Source: Diatrype stigma (taxonomy: Eukaryota > Ascomycota > Sordariomycetes > Xylariales > Diatrypaceae). From it: DNA of 64,000 bases. Within the stretch, counting starts at the first letter, position 1; every line of letters begins with the position of its first letter. Below are positions 47,428 through 57,943 of the stretch, one piece after another. Location: assembly GCA_022225965.2 (NCBI GenBank), contig JAKJXP020000026.1:423780-487779 (forward strand), in the 5' to 3' direction. Made by a program: the position numbers and the translations under genes. The notes beneath the pieces were generated by a model. That model was not told the DNA's origin. It saw only the letters and a list, made by a program, of their open reading frames with translations, and made no database searches.

Positions 47428-49198
47428 ATGGCATCAGCAGCAGAAGAAGAAGTCCCCGCGATCCAAGTCCTAGAGAAGGACAGGTACTTCACGCAAGCGC
47501 TGGTGCGGCTGCCCTCGGCGCTGCCCTCGCTCCTGCCGCCCCTGAGCGGGGGGCCGTCGTCGTTTTCGTCTTCTTCCGTGCGCATCCGGACCGAGGCCTT
47601 CTCGCTGTCGAGCAACAACTTCACGTACGCGAAGCTGGGCACGCTGCTGGGCTGGTGGGACGCGCACCCGCTGCCGGCGTCGGCGCCGGCGCCGTACGGC
47701 GACGCCGCCCGGTACGGCCGCACCAACTGCTGGGGGTACGCGCGCGTGCTCGAGTCCACGAGCCCCGCCGCGCCCCGGGGCAGCTACCTGTGGGGCTACC
47801 TGCCTGTCGGGACGCTGGCGCAGGACCTGGAGGTCCGGCCGAGCGAGAGCAAGAATGATGGGTCGCTGGTGGTGGTGCCGGGCTGGGTCACGGTCACGAA
47901 CGAGTATCGCCAGCATCTGATGCCGATCTATAACCAGTACCGCGTCTACCCCGCGGAAAAGGGGCTCGAGATCCAGCGGAAAGATGAGGGCGTCGCTTGG
48001 GATGTGTTGATTGGGGTTATGGTACGTGTATTGAGTGTCTGACTGAAAACGAGTGGCACTGATGAGCTGTTCCTTTTTTCTTTTTACCTATCATTCGAGC
48101 CCCTGAATCATGTAAATGCCGGGGTCAGGGGTTGTGTGTAACCATGGACTGTCATCCTAGTCTTTCAGCCATCAGAAGCAACACACACTGTCTTCGAACC
48201 CCCCCCTCCCTTCCCAATCTACCCTTTTAACCCCTCCTTTTTCTCTCCGTCGGCTCCCCACCCCTTTCCTACATTTATTTATTCATTTATTCTTTATGTT
48301 TCTTTATGTTTTTTCTTCATCTTCTTAATGAAACCCTTTACCTCCTTGCCCCCCACCCCCTTAAATAATGAGAAAAAGCGCTAACGCACAAACAAACTGA
48401 CAGCACACAACCGCCTACCTGATGAACCGTTACGTGTTCGCCCCGAACCCCCTGGAAGCCGTGGCGCCCCACCCGGGCGACGCGCCGTGGACGCCCGAGC
48501 AGGCCGCGAGCCTGACCGACGCCATCGTGATCAGCTTCGCGCCGGGCTCCAAGGTCGGCCTCGCCTTCGCGCATCTACTACGCAACGAGCGGCCAGCCGA
48601 GGCGCGGCCGCGCGTCGTAATCGGCGCTGCGAGCGAGCACTCGCGCGCCTTCGTCGAGCGTACCGGGTTCTATGACGAGGTCGTCTCCTCGACGGGCGAT
48701 GATCCGGTGGCGACGCTCGATCGTGTCCTGGCGGCGCATCCTCCTACTAGTAGTGGTGGTAGCAAGACCAAGGTGGCCATCTTCGACTTCGGCGGCCGCG
48801 GCGGTGCGGCGGCCCGCTGGGCGGAGGCGCTGGAACCCGTCCTCAACAAGGAGGGCGAGAGGAACCTGCTGCTCGTTAGCATCGGCTCGGAGATCCAAGA
48901 GCAGAGCGCGGCCGAGATGCTCGCGGCACGGACACAGGCCCACGGAGCAGGAAACAGCAGCATCGTCCGCGTCCTCGTCAACGCCGACGACATGCGGACG
49001 CGGGCGATCGCCAGGGAGGAGGGCGGCGAGCAGGCGTTCTACGAGGGGCTCGACGCGTCGTGGGCGGCCTTCAAGGCGCGCGGCATACCCGGCTTCCGGA
49101 TCCGTTGGGGCGAGGGCATGGAGAGCGCTGTTCAGGGATGGGACGAGCTCGCGCGTGGGGAGGTCGCGGCTGATGAGGGGTTGGTGTTTAAGGTCTAG
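47428..49198 (+). CDS. DUF2855 family protein
   Basis: Exons 47428-48021 and 48404-49198 (462 aa) join in phase 0 over a 382-bp intron (GTACGT, branch GCTAAC, TGACAG). The ATG follows a CAC repeat, and the context is CACCATGG. Family blocks are clear: FSLSSNNFTYAKLGTLLGWW, NCWGYARVLES, LWGYLPVGTL and VTVTNEYRQHLMPIYNQY. Across the splice the sequence reads LIGVM-HTTAYLMNRYVF. The second half looks like a nucleotide-binding fold with VVIGAAS and KVAIFDFGGRGG. The biochemical role of DUF2855 is unknown; the layout resembles zinc-free medium-chain dehydrogenases, but I see no proof of activity. Third positions are almost all G/C. The pyrimidine-rich intron is unusually long for this locus. Confidence 0.88.
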
Positions 49199-50258
49199 GG
49201 TCTAGGTAGGTAGCTGGATAGACTGGCTGGTTCGGTTTTATGTACTCGGGTAGGTAGGTGTACGTACTACGACTCAGTTTGGCCCGATATTGATGTTCAC
49301 CAACGTGAGGAGCCACGTGCTGTCATGTCGTGTTTGTGAATCAATGGTCCCTTAGCTCTTGTCATACTTCATATGTTCAAGATCCCGCCAATAGTGTAAC
49401 CCGTTGAAATAGGTCTCTGAATCAGATCCCGACAATGAAAGTAAGGACTCTAGCTCAATACTGAATATAGATAGCCTGTTCTGGATTACGGTGGTACTAT
49501 CTGGGGCGAGGGATTTCCAACCAGGTACTTGGGCTTCATTTCCTTCATATCATAGACATCAATGTTGCTGAGTTCATGGATTGGACAGCCAGAGCTATGA
49601 ATGTAGACGATCCCACGGGAACTGTGGTCACAGCATATTTCTTAGGTCGTTGGATAAGCCAGAAATGATTTTCGTATGCGTAGCAATCCTTCACCTCTCG
49701 AATGTGCCCCCGCGTATTATGCTACCATTCCAAGATAAGTACTGCCACTGCTCGTGATACCATATGACAAACACCACTAGAGCTAATCATAAAAAGAGAC
49801 AATAGGCTATTTTCAATCTGATCAACATACCCACCTTGCCTTTATATTTCTCAGCATTCCAGACAGTAAGGTTATTCATAGCATGTGCGATGAGATGCCG
49901 TTCTACATCTCACAAGACGGCCATATGATACACGAGAAGTCCCGTTGTGTAGAAGACTGGAATGTCGGATATACCACAAAAGTGATTCAAGGGTAAGTTG
50001 GAATCATCGACGGGCGTCACATGTGTACCTACAAGGTCATGTTTTCTACGAGTCTCACTGATGTCTGTCCAGAGACGCTTCCATGGCTTGCTTGTATAAA
50101 GGTCAGTTCCATCTCCGCGAATCCTGGGGTTCTCATTAGGTTTTTAACAGAGCATAACAACCTTTCGCAAAGTACTTCACCCTTGACACAGCCTAGTTCC
50201 ATATTCTATATCATATATTACTATTGACTAGTGGACTGCCAACTACACAACCAGCAAG
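49199..50258. other. Intergenic region, nothing recognised
   Basis: About 1.06 kb of AT-leaning spacer between two plus-strand genes. TAGGTAGG words follow the DUF2855 stop, and no supported gene or RNA is present. Confidence 0.5.
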
Positions 50259-51102
50259 ATGCCGCCGCCGACTCCGAGCTCCCGAGTCCGTGTGGATACC
50301 GAGAATTTCTCCAAAGCGAAGGAGCTCGAACAAGAGAAGAACTTTGTGAGGAACATGTTTGGGAACTCGCTCAGCTCCTGGAAGTATGGGGAGGTCGACA
50401 AAATCGACGGTACAAAGGGATTAATGGCCGCAAGCTTCGCTGCCAAATCTGGCACGTACATCCTCTTCAACTCCGCGGAGGTGCATGTAAAACCTCGCCT
50501 TCACCGCCGGGATATCCTGAAGCAGACCTATGTGAAGGCGGTTGGCGAAGAACTGAATACCTTGAAGCTCTTCGTCGGATACAAGGTCATAAACAAGGCA
50601 ACTGTAACCTGCTTCAAGAATGCTTCCAACGTTATATATAATAACCAGAAGGCGACGATCGACCACCTTGATGCAGTTCGATGGAACCAGTTGGGACGAC
50701 TCGATGAAAACCAAGAGGTGCAACGCAGAGAAGCCGAAAAGGGGGTCCTCGGGTATTGGCTCAGCGTTCGCGAAGGCGAACTCGGGTGGGATGAGATGGG
50801 TGAGCAACTCTAGATGTCAAATCGCTGCCCCCGCCCCACAGACGCAAAAGAATTACGAATAGTTACCAGCTATTTTATAGCTCGGTATTCTTCCAGATAA
50901 TCTGGGACTGACTTGAGAACCTGCAGCGGACAGCAACTACTATTTGAACACGTTCAAGAAGGCTCTGGGAACAGATGATTTGACCAAGAACAGATATAGA
51001 ATCAGCATGGTTGAATGGTGCTGGAGCCTGGACCAAACGGGCGGTGGACGGGTGTACGAAGATTACGACCTCAGTATCAGAGTACATGTCGAATATCGAT
51101 AG
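50259..51102 (+). CDS. Uncharacterised two-exon protein (orphan)
   Basis: Exons 50259-50799 and 50927-51102 give 238 aa. The 127-bp intron has donor GTGAGC, branch CTGAC and acceptor CTGCAG; without it the protein would stop after 184 residues and the clean downstream frame (NYYLNTFKKALGTDDLTKNR, then ISMVEWCWSLDQTGGG) would be left unused. The first exon begins MPPPTPSSRVRVDTENFSKA and contains GTYILFNSAEVHVKPRLHRR and a charged segment around DENQEVQRREAEKG. No signal peptide, membrane segment or known domain is visible. It is probably a soluble, lineage-restricted protein. Codon use is mixed, unlike the GC3-rich DUF2855 gene upstream. Confidence 0.65.
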
Positions 51103-51877
51103 ACGAAGCCTGATCCAAGATGAATCATCTTTTCAGGTATGTTTGAATTCTAAAGGGTGCTATATGGGGAGAGTGCTAAGTACCTATACAATTATATAGC
51201 TATTAGACTGATCCAGTCGAATGCCGAGGGTGAAGGGGTCAATCCTTATCCTACATTTCTTTCCTACTATATCTCCCTTTGGACTTTGCATGGTCCAAGC
51301 CACTCGTTCCTTTTCTCAAATCAACGGCATGGTATATGATGGTATAAACCGCCTGGTCAGATGGCTGCCTCTCTCTACGCTCAAGCATAGTGTAAAGAAG
51401 AGCTGCGCTATGGGGTGGATAAAACATATTGTGATGGTATTTGTATTATTTGTCTTGAGAAATCTGTATCATAGATCAGGTCTCAGCGGAACGCTCCTTT
51501 GAATATGTTTTTTTCTTATCGCACACCATGCAAGAAATGCTAAATTGACACTTGTAAAGAGCCAGCCGACAACATCCTCCCGGCCCTTCGTGAGTTGCTG
51601 TTATTTGTTTTAGTTCGTTATAGTCTATAAATATACCCCCGTTTTTGTTCCCATCCTTGTCTCTCCGTCCTTGGAATTATGACCAACAAGTGAGAAGCTT
51701 GTTTATAACGCTTCGGATTTATCTTACAAATGCTACCTATATACCGCCCACAAACCGCCGATAGTGAACCCCCAAATGATAGTTACGGACCATATGCGCC
51801 TAGTTCCACCCGCTTCCTGAACGCTGAATTCCTAACGAAAGAGAAGAAATAAAGAAGGGTTGGGGAGGAATTTTTTA
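51103..51877. other. Convergent intergenic region
   Basis: The 775-bp spacer lies between the orphan gene and the RBR ligase, whose 3' ends face each other. No gene is recognisable. Confidence 0.5.
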
Positions 51878-54339
51878 TTATCTTCCAGCACGCTGCATGA
51901 ACTGTCCCACATCAAAGTCCGCTGCTGCTGCTCTGGCAAAATTGAACTGGCCCGGGCCAGGGCCCTGGCGGGCTTCTCTCTCTTGGTCGCCACCGCCGAA
52001 GTTCATTTGATGATGGCGGTGGTTGACCGCGTCAGGTCCGATCATCTCGTTCAGGAAGACGCGGAACGGATCGCCATCGCCACCGCGAGGGGGCGGCCGG
52101 GGCATCGGATGATGATGATCCATGCCTCCTGGCGGACCTCCTGCAGGGAACCCGAAGGGAGGCGGCGCGTGAGGGTGCGGGTGCGGGTGCGGACGCTGGT
52201 GTGGGTGCGGGTGTGGATGGGGGTGCGGATGAGGGTGCGGGCGCCGATGGAATGGGGGCGCACCGCCGAAGGGCAGGAAGGGCAAGAACGCGCGTCCGCC
52301 CTCGTAATCGGGCGGGTGGAGGAAGTAGCGGCAGGCCTCCTTGTGTTTACACTGCAGCAAGCCTTGGTCGTCTCGGTAGTGGGGTGACAGGCAGAGCCAA
52401 CACCACTCGTGACCGCAGATACCTTTAATTTATCCCCCCTGTTTTAGTCTCATCGAAGAGCACCAGACGGACACTAATCTTTGTCTGGGATGGGATGGAA
52501 TGGAATGGAACTAGGGATGGGACTTACATGTGACATGGTCGCACCCGGTGTACTTGTGAACCGCCCTATCGCACCGCGGGCAGGGTTTCGTCGTTTCCTT
52601 GATCCACCTCGCCGAGGCCTTCTCGCCCTTTCTCAGCCTGCGGGTCCGGTAGTCGTACTGCTCGCAGGTCTCGTGCTTGTGCCAGGGCACGTTGTGATGC
52701 ACGCACACGCTGCGCTTGCACGCATAGCACTGGCCCTTGGAGCAACCTCGAGGGTAGATTTGACCCGCCTCGCAGCGAGGGTTCAGGCACCATTTGAAAT
52801 CTGCCATGCTGCCCATCGCCGCTCTCGTAGCTAGATTGTCGTACCTGTCCTATGTTAGCGTGACTTTTGTGAGTGCGCAGGCCCCTGAGAGAGATTCCAA
52901 AGGGGACAGCGGTAGGTTGGTAGGTAAGATGTAACAGGCGCTACGCCAACCATGCAAGTTGACGATGCTTACCTTTCGAACACGTCAGGCAAAGCCAGTG
53001 CACCCACGTCCTCGAACCGCAGCAGCTGCGGGCACTCGGGGCATTTCAGGCGATCCCACGCCACGGTGTCCAGACTCGACGCGATCCACTGGGCTACGCA
53101 CTCCTTACACGTAGAGACGGGATGTGTGCAAGATGACGTGATCCTCCGGGGCATCTCCGACACCCTCTTGTCGTCGCTGCAGACCGAACACATTTCGGTC
53201 TCGTGGAGCAGCCAAGCTTCACCCGCGACGAAGCGGTCCTCGACCGTCCGGGGCACCTCGAACTCGAGCGTCCTCCCGACGCGGACCCGGGCTCGATCCC
53301 CACGCAAGGGCAAGACCTTTTCTTTCCCTTGGCTCTGGTCCTGGCCTTGACTCTGGCCCAGGAGTAATCGGATATCGTCGTTCTGCGTCTTGGTTTCTGT
53401 TGTTGTTTTGGTCTTGGTCTTGGTCTTGGTCTTGGTTTTGGCCTGTGTCTGGGCCTGCGTCTGACCGGCGCCGTTGAGCAGCGCGACCGAGAAAACCTCG
53501 TGCCGCAGCCACTGCTTGAGAGCGCGGGCCGGAGCGGAGCGGTGGTGGTCGAGCTCGGGACGGTGCCAGACGTACTCCTCGTTGAACCCCTTGAAGACGA
53601 AATAATCCCCGGGCGCTCTTATGTGTATGCGTATGTAACGGCATAGCCAGGCGTCGGTCGCCCGCCGTGCTACCCAGTTACTGCCCTGCAGCGCACCGGG
53701 CCGCAGACCCCCTACTACGCATATCTCGATCTGGAGCGGGTCTTGGACGGGGTGTGCAAGCTTGGTATCATTTGACTCCCGCAGTAACCGCACGATCGTT
53801 CCACGTATTTTACCAACGGTTCCCTCTTTCAGAACCTCGGCCTCGACCTGTCGTCGCTGGCTGGGCGCTAGGCTCAGACCGCTGGAGCCATTCCAGTCAA
53901 TGCGCAGGCCTCCGTCATCTCCTTCGCAATAGACCCTGTACGATAGTGCGCTCAACGCCTTCGGGATCTCGTCCCCAGCTAGCCGGTCCCTATCCGAGTA
54001 GAACTCGATCCGCGCGTCGTCTGGTATCCGCTGGTGTCCATTGTCGTATCGCTTCCTCAGGAAGGCTGCGACGTGGCGGAGCTGATGGGTCTTCTTAACA
54101 CCGATCTTGGCTCCTTGCCGGCCCGATATCTCCGCATCCAGGTCGTCTAGGATGATTTCTATCCTCCGATCTCGATCATGGTCGTCGTCATCATGGTCGT
54201 CGTCATGGTCGTCGTGATCTCGCCGCCGCCGAGACGCCGCCGGTTGATCATCGCTGCGTCGAGCCTGCGACGGGCGAGATTTGTGGTGGCTGGAGCGGTG
54301 GTGTTGTTGTCGTGGACGCAGCCAGAACATCGTGAGCAT
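51878..54339 (-). CDS. RBR-type (RING1-IBR-RING2) E3 ubiquitin ligase with His-Pro-rich tail
   Basis: Three minus-strand exons: 52973-54339, 52528-52844 and 51878-52422 (742 aa). The introns are 128 bp (GTAAGC, branch GCTAAC) and 105 bp (GTAAGT, branch ACTAAAAC), both phase-compatible. The N-terminal ~380 residues include an Asp/His/Arg-rich segment and a Thr-Lys repeat. RING1 starts at C384 (CSVCSDD, CKECV, CPECP). The IBR is near 475-520 (CLNPRCEAG, CSKGQCYACKR). RING2 starts at C544 (CPRC, then YTGCDHVTCICGHEWCW), where C557 matches the thioester-forming Cys of HHARI/parkin-type ligases. Such enzymes take ubiquitin from an E2 and pass it to substrates. After residue ~600 the tail is Pro/His/Gly-rich with long His-Pro repeats. 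Substrate unknown. Confidence 0.88.
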
Positions 54340-55430
54340 TAACTAGCGCAGATAGCGCAGACAGGGGGACGGAGGACGGTTCCAGCTCGGAGTCACCGCC
54401 GTCGTGAGAATGTCATGTCGCGGGTCGCCAGTCGGAAGGAAGCATACGCTCTTTAGGCTCAAATAAAAAGATGAATAGTTAATAGTAATATGAAAATAAT
54501 GAATGTACATCAGTGCTACAATATGGCGCTCTCATTCTTTCTCTGTCTCTCCTCGCCTCGCCTCATGTGTCATGCAGGAACGAGGAGGCTGTGAAAAGAA
54601 TGAATGGAATGCCTTCTGTCGCAGCCCGATGGAGATTCACACACTTGGGAATAAAGTTATGCTCTGCGGGGCGTCGCAAAAGACCTCAGCCCTATCAGCG
54701 GGATTTCTTGTTTCATTCCGCCCTTTCTCAACGCATTTATGTCGCTGTCATTTGCCCGTGGGCTCGCAACGAGGTGTGAGAGGGACCCTTTGGACACACC
54801 CGGCCGGCTATTGTGCTGCTGCCATGTGTGCACGTGTGGCCACCCATGGAATTACAAGTGTGGTGATACAAGAGAAAGCGGATAGAGGTGACTGGCTAGG
54901 TGGCCGCGATTCACGAATGACATTGCGCAAGACATCGCACAGGGCAAGCTGGCAAGACAACGGCAATGGTGGGCGAGCGTACAACAGCTCCCCTCGACGA
55001 ATAGTGACACGTCGACGCTGCAGCGATCTCTGGGACTGATGCGGGAACCCGCCTTGCACCTTGCACGTAAAGTCGTGGTATTTAGTTAGGCTTTAGCGCT
55101 TACATTCCTCACGTCCCGGGGGCGGTGGCGGCGGTCAGAATGGGCGGCGCCGCCGGATGTTTATGGAATGCACCACTTTATATGCCAATTGAATCTGCCC
55201 CTATTCGTGTCTCGAAGCCTATTTCTTGCTTTTCTTTTTCTTTTCCGCTTCTTTTTTTCACCTTTTCCTTCTTTTGCAGCTCTAGTCTACTCGCACGAAA
55301 CATCGGACTTCAGTACTGTGCAAGGTGACTAGTAAATATATATATTACCTCGAGAAGCACGAAGAGTATAGTGACTAGGTGTTCAAATGCACTTGAGCTC
55401 AAGTACATGGAAGTCTCGATGAGAGATATG

Positions 55431-55465
<35 letters not shown>

Positions 55466-56455
55466 GGTGCATGCAATAGCTTGAGGATGGTAGTTTGTTG
55501 TACGACAACAAGAATACCGCCTTGTGATGAGTTCCGGTCGCGAGTTTTTAGGAAAGGTTTCGGCGATGCTTTCTGGACTTTTCCGGTCATGGGACTCTGT
55601 CGTCATATAGCACTTGCAGCTCCGCAGTAACACATGACCGACCGATTTTCAAGGTTTCAGTATTCCCGTATATTAAGCGCAGTACAACCACCAGTGGTCG
55701 GGCACTAAAGTCATTAAGGTAGATACTGTATGCACATAATAGCCAGGTATTTTCATCATGCATTCCCGCTTCACTAGGCGCACAAGAAGCAAGGGATGAA
55801 CATCACGGCTACTCCCTACCACCCGCTCGTCCGCACGTGGTATCAGAAGACCTGCGTCAATACACTCACATATGTAGGTACCTCTCACTCCCATTATGCC
55901 ATACCTATCACCATGGTCGATTCGGGGGCTATTGTTCCAGCACTCTCAAATGTCGTCATGTATGTAGGTATTGTACCTAGCCAAACTGTTGGGGAGCGGA
56001 AACCCACCAGTCTAGCGATGCACCCCTGGGCGCTGGACCACTTCCCCTGGATGGACAGCAGAGCGACAACAGAGCAAAGCGCCATTACGAGCCCAAGTAC
56101 CCGCATCCACCCAACTCCGCACTCCCCCGCACTATCGGGGTTTAGGGTATTACGGTGCCGAGGCCCTGCTGCTTCTCCGCACGCCCCGCTTACCCCGCGA
56201 AAGCCACCGCCGATGTCCGCCGATATCGTGCCGGCAAATGCTCCGAGATCTTTGAGGGCTTAACCGAAAGGATCAGCACTGCACCACCCCGGCATGAAGG
56301 GGATGAGGGGATAGTACACGATGAATAGTTACCATCAAATTAATCATACACATTTCCGTGGACAAATCGAAGCTATAAACCATATTATATAAATATTAAA
56401 TACAGAAATACAGATATAACTAACTCCCATATACCATCCGTCCACAGCACACGCA
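54340..56455. other. Divergent intergenic region with TA microsatellite
   Basis: The 2.1-kb spacer between the RBR ligase and SDR starts carries both promoters. It includes an AT run of about 24 bases at 55437-55463. Open frames at 54503-55039 and 55796-56263 (plus) lack domains and coding bias, and I do not call them. Confidence 0.55.
55437..55463. repeat. (TA)n microsatellite
   Basis: About 13 consecutive TA dinucleotides lie between GTATG and CGGTGC. Confidence 0.9.
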
Positions 56456-57445
56456 ATGCCGCCCCCCAGCGAGAAGAAGAACATCATCATCACGGGCGCC
56501 GGCGGGCTCGTCGGCCCGCTCCTGGCGTCGCGGCTCCTCAACGACCCGAGCTACCGGCTCGTCCTGACGGACCTCGTCACGCCCTCCGTGCCGGCCGGGG
56601 TCGCCCACCCGGAGAACGCGACGTGCCTGCAGGGGGACATCGGGGACCCGTCGTTCGTGCAGACCCTGCTGGCGGCCGCGCAGCCGCTGCACGCCATCTT
56701 CATCTTCCACGGGATCATGAGCGCGGGGTCGGAGGCGAACTTCGACCTGTCGCTGCGGGTCAACGTGGACAGCGTGCGGGGGCTGGCCCTGGCGCTGCGG
56801 GCGTCCAACCCCGGCGTGCGCGTCATCTACGCCAGCTCGCAGGCCGTGTACGGGCAGCCCCTGCCGCCCGTGATCACGGACGGCGTGACGCCGACGCCCG
56901 AGGGCACCTACGGCGCCCACAAGCTGCTGACCGAGGTGTTCCTTAACGACCTGCACCGGCGCGGCTTCCTCGACGTCTTCAGCCTGCGGTTCCCGACCAT
57001 CTCGGTGCGCCCGGGCAAGCCGACGCAGGCCGCGTCGTCGTTCCTGTCCGGCATGATCCGCGAGCCGATGAAGGGCGAGCCCTGCACGATCCCGCTGCGG
57101 GACCGCAGCTTCCGGTCGTACCTGTCGTCGCCGCGCGCCGTGCAGGAGAACCTCGTGCGCGTGCTGCACATGGACAGCGGCCTGCTGCCGCGCCACGTCC
57201 GCCACATCAACTTCCCCGGCGTGTCGGCTTCCGTCCAGGAGCTCATGGACGGCCTCGCCAAGTACGGCGGCGAGGACAAGCTCGCGCTCCTGAGCGAGGT
57301 GCCCGACCCCGCGCTGGAGCCCATCCTGCGCAGCTGGGCGCAGGACTTCGACCCCTCCACCGCGCTGAAGCTGGGCTTGGTCAAGGACGAGAGTGCGGAT
57401 GATCTGGTTAGGGAGTATGTCGAGTCGCTGAAGAAGTCCTCGTGA
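56456..57445 (+). CDS. Extended SDR, D-erythronate dehydrogenase-like NAD-dependent epimerase/dehydratase
   Basis: Single exon, 329 aa. The N-terminus has the Rossmann dinucleotide motif TGAGGLVG (residues 13-20), an acidic residue after the second strand (LTDL, D39) favouring NAD(H), and the catalytic set S127/S128 (YASSQAVYG), Y152 and K156 in TYGAHK. The later block SLRFPTISVRPGKPTQAASS fits the DenD branch of extended SDRs. DenD oxidises D-erythronate at the 2-position in four-carbon acid sugar catabolism; that exact substrate is inferred from family resemblance only. GC3 is very high, which also creates a long antisense shadow frame. Its neighbour downstream on the other strand is a lactonase-like protein, so a shared role in sugar-acid use is possible. 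Confidence 0.9.
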   Translation: MPPPSEKKNIIITGAGGLVGPLLASRLLNDPSYRLVLTDLVTPSVPAGVAHPENATCLQGDIGDPSFVQTLLAAAQPLHAIFIFHGIMSAGSEANFDLSLRVNVDSVRGLALALRASNPGVRVIYASSQAVYGQPLPPVITDGVTPTPEGTYGAHKLLTEVFLNDLHRRGFLDVFSLRFPTISVRPGKPTQAASSFLSGMIREPMKGEPCTIPLRDRSFRSYLSSPRAVQENLVRVLHMDSGLLPRHVRHINFPGVSASVQELMDGLAKYGGEDKLALLSEVPDPALEPILRSWAQDFDPSTALKLGLVKDESADDLVREYVESLKKSS

Positions 57446-57943
57446 GCGCTGTGATCGATAGTCAAGTAACTAGCATTAATGTCAAGTGCGAACAGCCGCA
57501 GCGAATCATCAAGCCATCGGGAGTTTTGCCCCCCCTGTAAAACGAGCCCCTCACATAGTGGCTGCCATTGAGGCCCGTCGTAACAACTGATTATCTACTG
57601 GAAAATTCTTATATAGCATAGCCATATACGCATGGTTTCTGTCGTTGAGTTCATCAACTATCCAAGTGTTGTAGGGAGCAACCCCATGTTCTAATGTTCT
57701 GGCTGGGTCTGCCTTTGGATGTAGTCGATAGGACTACATCGCCTTCAGTCACTCGAGAATGTTTGTATTTCGTTGCTATGACATGATGGTGTCTTCAGTG
57801 TAAAATGGGTATGCATTAACATAGAATTATAGCTAGCACATAGCTAACAAGGGGTATAGTTATAATTAGGGGTTGCCGCAGTGCCAGCAAAGCTCGGCAG
57901 CGAACAATACCTAAGTCCACATCAGAGTCCCCCGGTGGGGTTC
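57446..57943. other. Convergent 3' spacer
   Basis: About 500 bp between the SDR stop and the stop of the lactonase-like gene. Nothing is recognised besides 3' flanks. Confidence 0.5.

Noticed and set aside
54503..55039. Plus-strand open frame of 178 codons in the RBR/SDR spacer
   Set aside because: No domain, mixed composition, no coding third-position bias and no splice partners; looks like a chance frame.
55796..56263. Plus-strand open frame of 155 codons upstream of the SDR gene
   Set aside because: Pro/Ser-rich chance frame in promoter DNA, no recognisable motif.
56420..57205. Long minus-strand frame opposite the SDR gene (261 codons)
   Set aside because: Antisense shadow of a gene with very high GC3; Arg/His/Gly-rich with no domain. 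The same holds for 30204-30710, 47470-47916 and 1784-2497.
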